Below, piece after piece: positions 1-9,800 of a stretch of DNA of 32,031 nucleotides. How positions within the stretch are numbered: the first letter of the stretch is position 1; every line of letters starts with the position of its first letter. Source of the stretch: Lyophyllum atratum. Its lineage: Eukaryota > Basidiomycota > Agaricomycetes > Agaricales > Lyophyllaceae. The notes under the pieces were generated by a model that was not told the origin of the DNA, did not search any database, and saw only the letters and a program-made list of their open reading frames with translations. The stretch is taken from assembly GCA_014905825.1 (NCBI GenBank), contig JACGCN010000127.1, positions 1 through 32,031 on the forward strand, read 5' to 3'. The position numbers and the translations under genes are program-made.

Positions 1-243
1 CAATCGCGGGCTCAGCCTCGAGAGCAACTATCCCACGCACCCGACTCATCCGCCGCGGCCGCAATGCATCGAGAGTATGGATGATGAGCCCTTCCGCGTC
101 AAGCAATTCTGAAATCTCAATCCGGGTTTCGCCCTCATGCCCAATGGTATTTGGCGACGCCGAGAAGAAGATGAGGGTACATGTAATGGTGACGCCACCG
201 ACGCCAGCGAAGAGAGAACAGGCATCTTCCACTGGGGTGTTGT
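1..243 (-). CDS. Partial unknown protein, runs off window start
   Basis: On the minus strand one frame stays open from about position 243 to the window edge. It reads through NTPVEDACSLFAGVGG, a hydrophobic stretch (VTITCTLIFFSA), then GHEGETRIEISELLDAEG and an Arg-rich piece (LRPRRMSRVRG). The acidic/basic patterning and absence of stops suggest an exon. No start codon is visible in this frame, so an upstream exon is probably missing from my reading, or joins in another frame near 250-300. I do not recognise a family. The coding call rests only on the open frame and residue composition, so treat the right boundary as approximate. Confidence 0.35.
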
Positions 244-608
244 AACGAAGTGTTGTAAGCCGTCTACTTTGACCGAAAGGTCAAGAGGCTGACCAGTGCT
301 GGTAGCGAATATAATTTATGAATCGCCTGGTCAATTGCGATATGTGGATTGTAGAGACAGTAATGATATATACACTATATGTAATGGAGATCCAGATCGT
401 GCAAGTATAGCCATGTGTGATGGATGACCCTGTAGAAGGGCATATGAGAGCAGTGAAAGTCATGATGTACGTAAATGGAAACGAAAGAGTCAAGCAGTAA
501 AATAGGGGGAGGAAGTAACTCGTGCAAGATCCGCGATGCAGGAGGATGAAAGTGCACAGCATGATTGATGATACGGTAGGGAATCATGTACAAGAGCAAG
601 AGGATAAG
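244..608. other. Intergenic gap, about 365 bp
   Basis: AT-richer sequence between the partial gene at the window start and the stop codon of the unknown minus-strand gene. The only open frames are short and low complexity and none resembles a known protein. It probably holds the 5' region of the left gene and the 3' UTR of the right one. I see no RNA gene or repeat in it. Confidence 0.4.
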
Positions 609-1846
609 TCAGAACCTGTCAGCATCAAAGGACAAGGACTCGAAATGAAGTGAGTCGAGTCTCATTTCAAAGCTGATGTCCCCTTGTCCAAGCGCCGGCA
701 CTGCCGTGGCGCTACGCTTTTGAGGGAGAAGGCCGTGGTCCTCATGGCCAAAATGAAGAGGCAGAGGGGTCGACTCTTCAGTCGGGGTATCCGGTCCGGA
801 AGAGGAAGAAGTCGACGGGCCCGATGAATCTCGCGACATGGATGAGGGGGTGATATCCGAGAAGTCATCGGCTTGAGAGAAAGAAAAAATGCGTTGCAAG
901 CTCATGACCGAAAACCTGCGCCTGTTCGACTTGGTCTGGGTTGACGGAGTGGGTGAGGGACTCCGAAGATCTTGGTCGTCAAAGTTCAATGAAGAGCTAG
1001 ATGCCAGGGATGGGCCGGGACAATCATCGGAAGAGGGATGATTGTCTAATGATGAGGGATATCTTCCTGCAAGTGGAGGAGATTTGGGTGAAGGCCGCAC
1101 TGCGTCGAAAGAGGATACGGAAGAGCGGGATTGAAGAGTTGGAGGCGGTGAAAAGATTTGCGAGAAGATGGCAGAGCCATGACGAGACACGGTAGGCGTT
1201 TTGCTTCGCGGTGGAAGGTCCGGTTCGAGATCTGCAAGAGGACTTGAGCTAAAAATGTCCTGAGCCTTGGGCTTTGCGCGTAGCGAGCCTTTCCCAACAT
1301 TCCTGAGGGACCGGAATGCTTTGGAAGCACGAGATTTGAAGGATTTGGAGGGTTTTGGCGGGAGCGTAGGGATGCGAGCATGGTCTTCGATGCGTTCTGC
1401 ATGGCGTCTGACCTTGATCACCTCGACCACTTCCGAGTCATTACCGCGCCTCTGCCCCTGCTGTTAAAGACCTGTGATCGAGTTCCAGTTCCATTTCGTC
1501 GTCTGAATCGAGGTAGTCGTCGTTCATCAACACGTCCATGATTGACCTGGTCTCTGGACTCTTCCACGGCATGGCGACTGGGTTGTGTGACGTGAAAGGA
1601 CCGGGGGTCGCGATGAAAGACGGGAGATTGTGGTTCAGTCTGATATATGCTGAGAGCACCATGAAGAAAGGGGATGTCGGGGGCAGTTGACAGATGGGTG
1701 GGTGCGTCGGCGGCATCGAAGAAACACCATGGCGGGGAGTCGTCCTCGTCGGGGGGAATAACAAAGACGTTGGGGACCTGGAGTTCGGGGGAAGTGGGGG
1801 GTGCTGTGCTGTGAATGAAGGGAGTGGAAAGGAGTGTGGGCGCCAT
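609..1846 (-). CDS. Unknown Ser/Pro-rich protein
   Basis: The start is chosen at the ATG at 1846-1844 because its context GCCACCATGGCG is a near-perfect Kozak sequence; an in-frame GTG lies just upstream. The protein begins MAPTLLSTPF, contains an acidic patch (VIPPDEDDSPPW) and a second one (MNDDYLDSDDEMELELD), then a basic segment (KPSKSFKSRASKAFRSLR) and a long Ser/Pro/Thr-rich tail with SP and TP sites, ending SFDADRF. No catalytic domain is visible and no family is recognised. The reading frame changes twice, near a G5 run at 1603-1607 and a C4 run at 1455-1458 (plus strand). Each change can be explained by one extra base, so this is probably a single exon with assembly indels; short introns are the alternative. 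It is divergent from the GH63 gene with 129 bp between start codons. Confidence 0.55.
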
Positions 1847-1914
1847 GGTGGCCACTGGCGGAGACGTTGAAAATTAAATCCACTTCTCCAACTCCAACCT
1901 CCGTGTCAGCCAGT

Positions 1915-1920
1915 CACGTG
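1915..1920. promoter_or_regulatory. CACGTG palindrome in a divergent promoter
   Basis: A perfect CACGTG lies between the start codons of the unknown minus-strand gene (1846) and the GH63 glucosidase gene (1976). In fungi this E-box core is bound by bHLH factors such as Cbf1. Only the sequence match and the position support a role here. Confidence 0.35.
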
Positions 1921-1975
1921 TCCGCGCTGCTACTTCCGATCACATAAATTAGCAGGTTCTCCAGAGTACACCCCC

Positions 1976-4900
1976 ATGAAGTCCCTCAGGCCGCTGCTGC
2001 TGCTCTCCTTCGTGCAGCTTGTCCTCTCGGCAGAATCAAATGATACCCTCCTCTGGGGCCCATACAGGCCCAACCTCTACTTTGGCCTCAGGCCACGCAT
2101 CCCGCAGTCGCTCATGACCGGACTTATGTGGTTTGGCACTCATGACTATCAGTCTATAAGCCGTGCGTGCCTGCTCCAACTTCCTTGAATTTCCTCCCAC
2201 AAGGTTTTGTCTTTAGGCACGCGCCATGCATGCGATCAAGACGACAAACTCGACAGCTACACTTGGACGGAATATGATGCACGTCAAGGCGGTGTGCAGG
2301 TCATCCGGGACAGTGCAAACAATGTAAAGATCACCACAGAATTCCTCAAAGTTGCTGGCGGAGACCACGGAGGCAACTGGGCCGCTCGTGTGAAGGGTGA
2401 ACCCATTAAACCCGGTATGTCAACGCAGCTCCTTTCCCAGATGCTTCTTCCGAATATCAATCTCAGATGTGCCGTCCCGTATTTCCACAATATTCTACTT
2501 TGGCCTTGAAGGCCTCGGTGGACTGGAAATGGAGACCGACGAAGATGAGAATGTAGGCATCATGCGTCTGCATCTTTCAATCCACATCCAACTTTTAACC
2601 CACAGGGCGTCAAAGGCGAATTTAAGCTTTCTGGGTCAAGTCCAGAGTTAGACGACTTCGATATTCGTGTAGTTGATGGTAATTACATCTCTTCAAATCA
2701 CCCCTGTTACTTATTCTTCCACAGGCCCCAATAATACCATGGTTACACAAGGGCGGCACGCTGAAGCTTTCGAGGAACGGATAGGAAAAACTCACTTCGT
2801 CGGTCAACCTATCCCGGCTGGAAATGTTTGGCAGGCCAAAGGTTAGGTATAATCTATCCCTCCGTGGCAATTTCATAACGTCATTCGATTGCAGATACGA
2901 TTCTGAAGGCATTGATAGACCGAGCCCGCGAGGTCGTTGCTCCCTATCAAGATCCTGCGGCTGGACCCCCGGACCCGTCATACGTTCTCCAGCTACCAGA
3001 TGAAGTGTACACGGGGAGCAATCTCTTTGCTGCTCAAAAATTCTTCGATGGCGCCTTCCAATTTGATGTCTTCTTCGAAAGCAAAAGCTCCAAGCAGAAG
3101 CTGACCTGTATGTTTCGCATCTTGCAATCCTCGCCTCGTTATTCAAATATACCTCACAGCATCAACCCTCGATCAGGGGATCCCGGCGCTGGTTGAATCA
3201 TACGATCAACGCTTTCGATCCGTTTTCCCATATCCTGCTGATTATGCGAAAGAGAAAGAGCGGTCATTGGAAGCTTTTTCTAAAGCTATCACATCCAACC
3301 TCGTAGCAGGTGTGGGCTACTTCTATGGGACATCTATAGTCAACCGTAAATTTTCGTACGAATGGGACGAGGATGAAGACGCGACATTTAGTGGCCAAGA
3401 TGAGGACGGCGACGAGGTCAAACCCGGCGCTCGGTTGACTGACGCAAAGGCACTACTGACAGCCACGCCGAGTCGCAGTTTCTTCCCAAGAGGCTTCTAT
3501 TGGTAAAGTACCTTTATGCGATGCTTACCTCGTCTAATATTTACTTCCAGGGACGAAGGCTTCCACCTGTTACATATCGGCCAATGGGATAATGATCTCA
3601 GGTTGGTATTCGGTTGCCTTTCACTCCACTTGACTAATATACACATCAATAGCCTAGAAATCCTGAAAGACTGGATCGGATTAATTGATAGCGACGGATG
3701 GGTCGCACGAGAGCAGATCCTAGGGGAGGAAGCCCGAAGCAAGGTAGCCCGTTGATGATAATCATACAGTCTATACGACTTCGATCATTGACCACTCTAC
3801 ATGCTAGGTCCCGCAGGAATTCCAGACCCAAGTCCCGAATTACGCAAATCCGCCTACACTAGCCATGGCCGTCACTGCGTTCATATCCCGTCTCAAAGCC
3901 GCTGCCGATGCCAAAGGGCCCTCCGCCCAGGACCTTGGACTTGATTTCAGCATGGGAATGGGTGCAGATGCCCAAATTCCCCTGACACCAGGATCCTCAT
4001 CTGCTTCGAACACCGCAAGTGGGAGCCAATACGTCGAATCTCCTGAGCTCGCGTTGTCTTTCCTAAAATCGATATACAAGCCTCTGAAGCGGCATTACGA
4101 CTGGTTCCGACGCACGCAGCGGGGTCAGATTAAGCAATACTCTCGCGTAGCTAGGTCAAGAACCGAGGGATACCGCTGGCGGGGGAGGTCGGAGCTCCAT
4201 GTTTTGACCAGCGGTATGGATGACTACCCGCGCGGCCCACCACATGCAGGAGAACTGCATTTAGATCTTATTTCATGGATGGCCTTCTTCACGCGGACTA
4301 TGAAGGAAATTGCGGGTTATATTGGAGAAGCTGATGACGAGATTTCTTTTGGCGAGATTGAGAAGGCCATTTGGGTAACATCGATGGTGTGTTGGCGTTA
4401 AACTCACCGCGCAGGTTATCGGCTGATGCATCTGTATTAGATTTGCACTGGAATGAAGAGCAGAAGATGTACTGCGATGTCAATGTCAATGATGAAGGTA
4501 CTGCCCGCTCATCGTTTACTTGTGTGGCCATTGATTACCTTTTTTTCCCCACCAGATGAATCATACCATGTCTGTCACAAGGGCTACCTGTCCCTTTTCC
4601 CTTTCTCCTTGTCTCTTCTTTCTCCTTCGTCACCTCAACTTGGCCACATACTCGATCTTCTTCGAGACCCTGAACACCTCTGGTCGCCATATGGCATTCG
4701 TAGCTTATCGGCTTCACATCCTGAATTTGGCCAAGGCGAAAACTACTGGAAAGGACCCATATGGGTTCAGATGAACTATCTCGTCTTGAGAGCGCTCCAT
4801 ACGGTACCCCTCACCCTTTCGTGGTCAATAGTCTTGAACTAACTTTACGGTAGACGTATGCAGCTCAGCCTGGCCCCTACCAAACAAAGGCGAAAGAGAT

Positions 4901-5219
4901 ATATAGCGAGTTAAGGAAGAACCTCATTGATAACGTATTCAAGGTTAGTGTTGCGTTTTCCTCGCAACTTACACTAAGCGTCGTTTCTTAGGAATACGAG
5001 CGGACCGGCTATGTGTGGGAGCAGTATGATGCGACCACCGGAGAAGGGCAGAGAAGGTCAGTGTTTCTCATCGGCATATCTTGTGAAGGTGTATTTGAGC
5101 AACTTTCCAGTCATCCTTTCACTGGTTGGACATCGTTAACCGCGTTGAGTAAGTGAATGTCTTTAAGCACATGAAAACCCTGTCTAATCCCTTGCATAGT
5201 TCTCGCTGAAAAGTATTAG
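1976..5219 (+). CDS. Mannosyl-oligosaccharide glucosidase I (GH63)
   Basis: Processing alpha-glucosidase I removes the outermost glucose from Glc3Man9GlcNAc2 on new N-glycoproteins in the ER. The protein opens with a hydrophobic signal/anchor (MKSLRPLLLLSFVQLVLSAE), then GH63 N-domain sequence (LLWGPYRPNLYFGLRPR, RHACDQDDKLDSYTWTEYD) and C-terminal (alpha/alpha)6-barrel signatures (GQGENYWKGPIWVQMNYL, YVWEQYDATTGEGQ, HPFTGWTSL), ending ILAEKY. I place introns at 2163-2216, 2415-2466, 2553-2605, 2679-2724, 2842-2894, 3108-3176, 3503-3550, 3602-3652, 3744-3807, about 4388-4440, 4498-4555, 4804-4853, 4944-4991, 5057-5110 and 5149-5199. One frame break lies at a TTT run (4370-4372) just before the conserved NID-DLHWNEE segment; one extra T would restore the family consensus. 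The alternative, a 40 nt intron at 4375-4414, would lose that segment. Homologue of yeast Cwh41. Confidence 0.93.
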
Positions 5220-5356
5220 GTGTTTAACCAATTGTGACGAAAATCCAGGATTGCAATTACAGTGCTTGGTATAGCATACAAGCGGTATCCTACATATGAG
5301 TCCAAATCGCATTATTACCGTTACCGATGAACGACTTGCAACGAAACTCATCAAAC

Positions 5357-6652
5357 TTATACCGCATTATGGCCCGCGGGTCCAAAGACAGGTTCATGAC
5401 CAGTTCCTGCTCCATTGGCCCCTTTGGGACCTCCGTTCCTGTTCAGAGGCCCTGATGTGATACCTCCGCCATAGCCCGTCGTGCCGGCGCCAGAATTCCC
5501 ACCTATACCAGCGCGTAGGGCGGTAGCGTCCCCCGGCGCCCCCACAAATGATTCGCCCTCACCCCGTCCCAGCCACCTTCCCTAGTGAACGGGAGGTCGA
5601 TGGAAGTCCACTGCTGCGTAGGCTGGTAAGTGAAGTACGGGCCATGGGCAGCACTAGGGAGATATGGTGTTCGATGGAAGAGAGATGTGCTGCGGGGTAG
5701 CAGGAGATGGTTGAATCTGAAGTCAAAAATGGCTGCAAAAGTCTGCCGGAAGGCAACGAGCGCAGTGGCAATCCCGATGATCCCTCCAACGACCACATCG
5801 TACCAATTATGAACTTCGAGTGCCTTGTCAGCTTACGGCGGATAAAGTTTGAATCAGAAGTTTAACACACATTCATCGATGGTCAGAGCGCCGGAGATAA
5901 GAGTTGCACCTAGGAGTGGGCAAAACAAGAGGATCATCTTCCAGTACGCGGGGTTGTGCGCACTCATGACTTTCAACTGCGCGTTGAAGTATAAAGCGAG
6001 ATAAAACAACCCAGCCCAGGCCGCGGTAGCATGGCCTGATGGCATAGACTCGAGTGAATCGTCTATCTGGTTCCTATCACCCGTACACACAGAACGGTCG
6101 TACATAAGGCTTGCAAAGCCATTGCCGCTCGGTGCGGCATTCGCTTGGATGTTCGGTTGACAGACTGCGTAAAAGTGAGGACGAAGACCACCAATCAACC
6201 ACTTGATCCAGACTTGGAACACAGCAGCAGTAATCAAGCTTTTCAGCAGCCCCATAGTTTGTCGTGAGGAAATCATCGGCGCTCCTTCTTCGGGCCTGGA
6301 AAAGGCAGAAGAAGAAAAAAGGAACGAAGAACGCGATGAGGGCAGCCGCCCAGATGGGAATGATTTCCTTCCGGAGTGGGTATGCGAACTGGGGATACAC
6401 GACTTCACCATTTTGGAAATAAACAGGAAAGACCTGTTGGGTGCTGGTGCTGGAGGAGGCAGGCATGTGAGGCGAGGAGAATTATCGTATTTAGCATAGA
6501 TACTTACGTGCTTCGTATATACCCAGGCCAAGCGCGCCCATGAGAGCCATTGTAATGAGATCGACTCCGTGGAGTCTGATCCATGCGCCTAAACGAAAAG
6601 GGACGCCGGTGGTATCGCGTGTGGATCCATGGGAGGATTCTGCTTTGGGCAT
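5357..6652 (-). CDS. PAP2-family lipid phosphatase (LPP/DPP-like)
   Basis: Integral membrane phosphatase of the type 2 phosphatidic acid phosphatase family, expected to dephosphorylate phosphatidate, lyso-PA or diacylglycerol pyrophosphate. It starts MPKAESSHGSTRD and has a first TM (ITMALMGALGLGIYEA), the loop FQNGEVVYPQFAYPLRK, a second TM (AALIAFFVPFFFFCLF), motif 1 KWLIGGLRPHF (KX6RP), motif 2 ESMPSGHATAAW (PSGH), and motif 3 around EVHNWYDVVVGG. A Gly/Asn-rich tail ends at 5357. The first intron runs from a GTAAGT donor after the LGIYEA codons (near 6508) to an acceptor near 6445; a second of about 40 nt ends near 5830. Three single-base frame breaks occur at plus 6426-6427 (CC), 6258-6260 (TTT) and 5562-5565 (CCCC). 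The first two compensate, so conserved sequence is read on both sides. Without the last break the protein would stop at 5503. Motif 3 lacks the usual SR arginine. Confidence 0.85.
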
Positions 6653-6691
6653 GACGGAGTGGGGGATGGAGTAAAATCCATTTCTTGTGGC

Positions 6692-6698
6692 TTATATA
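6692..6698 (-). promoter_or_regulatory. Possible TATA box of the PAP2 gene
   Basis: The minus strand reads TATATAA here, about 40 bp upstream of the chosen ATG (6652). The distance is short but possible for a fungal gene with a brief 5' leader. The only support is the motif match. Confidence 0.25.
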
Positions 6699-6809
6699 GG
6701 AGTATAAGGGCGTGGAGAATTCAAACTGCGTCATTCTGCTTGATGACCGTAAACTTGGATCACACTTCTATAAATAGAACAATTACACTACAACTCCAAT
6801 CAATGAAGG

Positions 6810-9800
6810 TTATTGACTTCCCCCCGGCTCCTCCTCCTTAATGTCGTGGATTTCTGTCATCAATGGAGATCCCGGGTTGTCTCCTCCATTAGACGCTGTG
6901 TCTGTTCTCCGTCGTCTGCGCCGTTGAGTAACTGGTGCTGTAGGCGAGATTGGAGCCGTGAACCCGTCGGACTGGAGCCGTGCCAGCATATCACGGGCGA
7001 GGTCCACAGTGTCCCCAGACGGCAAGGAGTTTTCTAACGTCAAAGATAATGGTGCGGGGGGACGTGTGTCGGCAGTCGGCCTCGTTCTGCGCGCTCTCCG
7101 ACCAACCGTGTCGCCGTTGCGCAGTTTCTCTAGAAGCGTATCGAGCACGTCCGAGTTTTCGTCTGGCATCGCGTCATTGAGAGCCTTCTCGCGATTCTGC
7201 TTCTGCTCTTCTATCACCTGCTTGCGCTTCTCCACAGCAAGTCTTTCGTCAGCCGCTGTTTGATTTTCCGCTTGGCATTTCTGCGCGAGGCTTTATAAAG
7301 TGATCTACAATATGCCAAAAATCGCTCACCTTGTAAGAAGTCACAAATGTTTTAAAGATGCCATAAAACTCCGATGACGACATGTTCTTGTCCTCCTCTC
7401 CATAATAGCTGACGGCGTCCGTGAAAGTAGAATCAGCATTGTTCACGTCATGGATTAGGTCTTCCATCTGCATGTTCGCTTTCTTCACAAACGACCACAT
7501 CTGCCTGCCATATCTGTCGCTCTCGTCGAGGTCTGCGAAATGTTCGCCTAGTTCCTGGCGGATTCGCTTGAGACCTTCCCGTAGCTCGGAAAGTCCTTTC
7601 CGAAGGTCTTGGGAATTAACTACGGGAACTCAGAGTCAATCATGAAACTATTACACATTAAAGATAACTGACCTCGATACGCGTCCGCAGGCTTTTCTAA
7701 TTCTTCCAAAAATACCTCCATATCCGGGAACTGTTTGGCAACCGTCCGCTCCAAGAAATGGAGAAGAGTTGTATTATTCACAGATTTCGTATCGACGAGC
7801 TGAATGGATAGTCAATACGTGCTAGCATCATCCCACCACCCAAGCTTACTTTGTTGATGCTGCTGATTTTGAATCCGAAAGCACCTCCTTTGATGCCAGT
7901 GCCGTTCATGTAGTTGCCAATCAAAAGAATAAGCTGTGATGCGCTCAATACGAAGAAGGCGAAGAGAGCTGGAGACACTCACACTCAACAACTCTTTAAA
8001 GTGTTTCGCCTCGAGTAACGCATGCCCAGCGTGCGAAAGCTTTCGAGCTCCCTATGCTGTGTTATGATAACGTCATGCAGCCATTTTACATAGAAACGAA
8101 CCTCGTCCAAAAGAGACCAGGTCTCTTCGAAGGCCACTTTATACAGCATCCCTTCAATTCGGGGTCCTAGGCGATCGATTTGAATGAGTTGCACCATCAG
8201 TCGATCGGAAGGATGGAGTCCAGCAAGCTCCTCTGGATCGGCATTTCGATATACGTTCAGCTTGCCGACCTACAAGCCCGACGCAACGCATGTAAGTACA
8301 ATATTTTGGACATTTCGAAGGGACATACTTGTTCTGGTGAAGGAAGAACAGGTTTCAATTCGCTTAAGAACACCTGAGTACACAGCTCTTGATCGAATTG
8401 CTGTATTTTGCGTGCAATTTCTTCCGGCTGCAACTTTCGGACGCGTTGGATAAGAATTTCTGAAGACAGTCAGGTCAGAAGTTAAGCGAATTGACGATAT
8501 CAGCGTCATCATACCGACACGTTTCTTTGTTTGCGGATCCAACACGCTCTTGAGCTCAGCGCGTTTTTGTCGAGCTGCAGGAAAGTCAGCTGGTGTCCTA
8601 TAGCAGTGGGGGATTTAAACATACCCATAAGGTTGATCACGAGTTGTTTAGCCTTGAAATCTTCCTCCATCTCCATCCACACTCCGTCGATTTGCAACTT
8701 CTGCAACATCTCCGCTTCCTTGTCCAGTTTCTCAACACTCCAAAGCGTCTTAGCAACCTGCTGATGGGGTAGCTTGTCCCACTGGAGCTGCTTCATCTTT
8801 ATGCTAGGCGTGATAGGCATATCTTTGCGAGCGGATAATAGGTTATTGATGTTAGCGCCCAGAAGCATAGACGCGCGCGAACTATGATTTGAGCTTGGAG
8901 TAGAACCAGGAGGAGGAGGGGGAGGGGGAGGCCCAGTACGCGGCGTGGACGGGGCGGTGCCTTTGGGTGTAAAGTAACCAGGTGGGGGTGGAGGGGGTGG
9001 AGGGGGCGGCGGACCCGCGCCAGGTGCGCGAAATGCGCCTGGAGGTGGCGGTGGTGGCGGGGGAGGAGGAGGAGGTGGTGGCGGTGGTGGTGGTGGTGGT
9101 GGTGGTGGCGGTGGCGTGGCTGAGTTATCCACGGGTTCTTCTGCCAGAGGGGACAGTGCAGAGGCAGGCAAGGAACTTAAATCTTGGGAAGGTTGGTTTT
9201 GAGCTTTCCCTAGCAAATGTTGACTCAGTTTCTCAGCCGCAGAGCCAAATGCAGCTCGCGATGGGTCCTGGGAAGTGACCGAAGTGGCAGCAGTGTCTTC
9301 TGTCAAAGTTGTATACCCGCTTCGCCCCGAGTGTGTATACTCACTATCATCATCGTGGGCACTCGGAGAGGAGGAACGACTCTGGTCGCTCTGCTCAATA
9401 CCGTCATCAGGTGGTGATAGCAGGTTAGTAGACTTATAAGGTGTATCTCCACCAAGTTGAGGTCGATCTGTCCGCCGTGGTGAACCCCGTACGCTCCGCG
9501 AACTTGAGACTGACCCTGACGATGGCAGGTACTAGAAAACTGGTGAGAGATTACCTCGTTGAGTGAAATATGACGCCTACAAGATTGGCACCAGCTTCTA
9601 GCTGTTGCTGGATCTGTTCTTGTGCATGAGCGTCATCCGCGTCCATAAACTGCGAAACCCGCCCATTCTCGTCAATGATGGCGACCTTAGTACCCTTCGC
9701 CATCGCGGCTGCTGCTGCTGCTGCCGCAGCAGCAGCCTTCTTCTTGGTGCCTGGTGCTCGGGATTGCCTTAAACTTGCTTTGCCCGGAGTAGCGTCCAAA

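Noticed and set aside
281..562. Minus-strand 93-codon hydrophobic frame
   Set aside because: Low complexity AT-rich sequence without conserved features; it lacks a plausible link to the neighbouring exon.
6203..6499. Plus-strand open frame with a Glu/Lys/Arg-rich segment
   Set aside because: It lies antisense to the TM region of the PAP2 gene; charge-rich antisense of hydrophobic coding sequence is expected.
8982..9278. Plus-strand open frame with a long valine run
   Set aside because: It is the antisense of the FH1 poly-Pro repeat of the formin; the Val run simply mirrors the GGT repeat.
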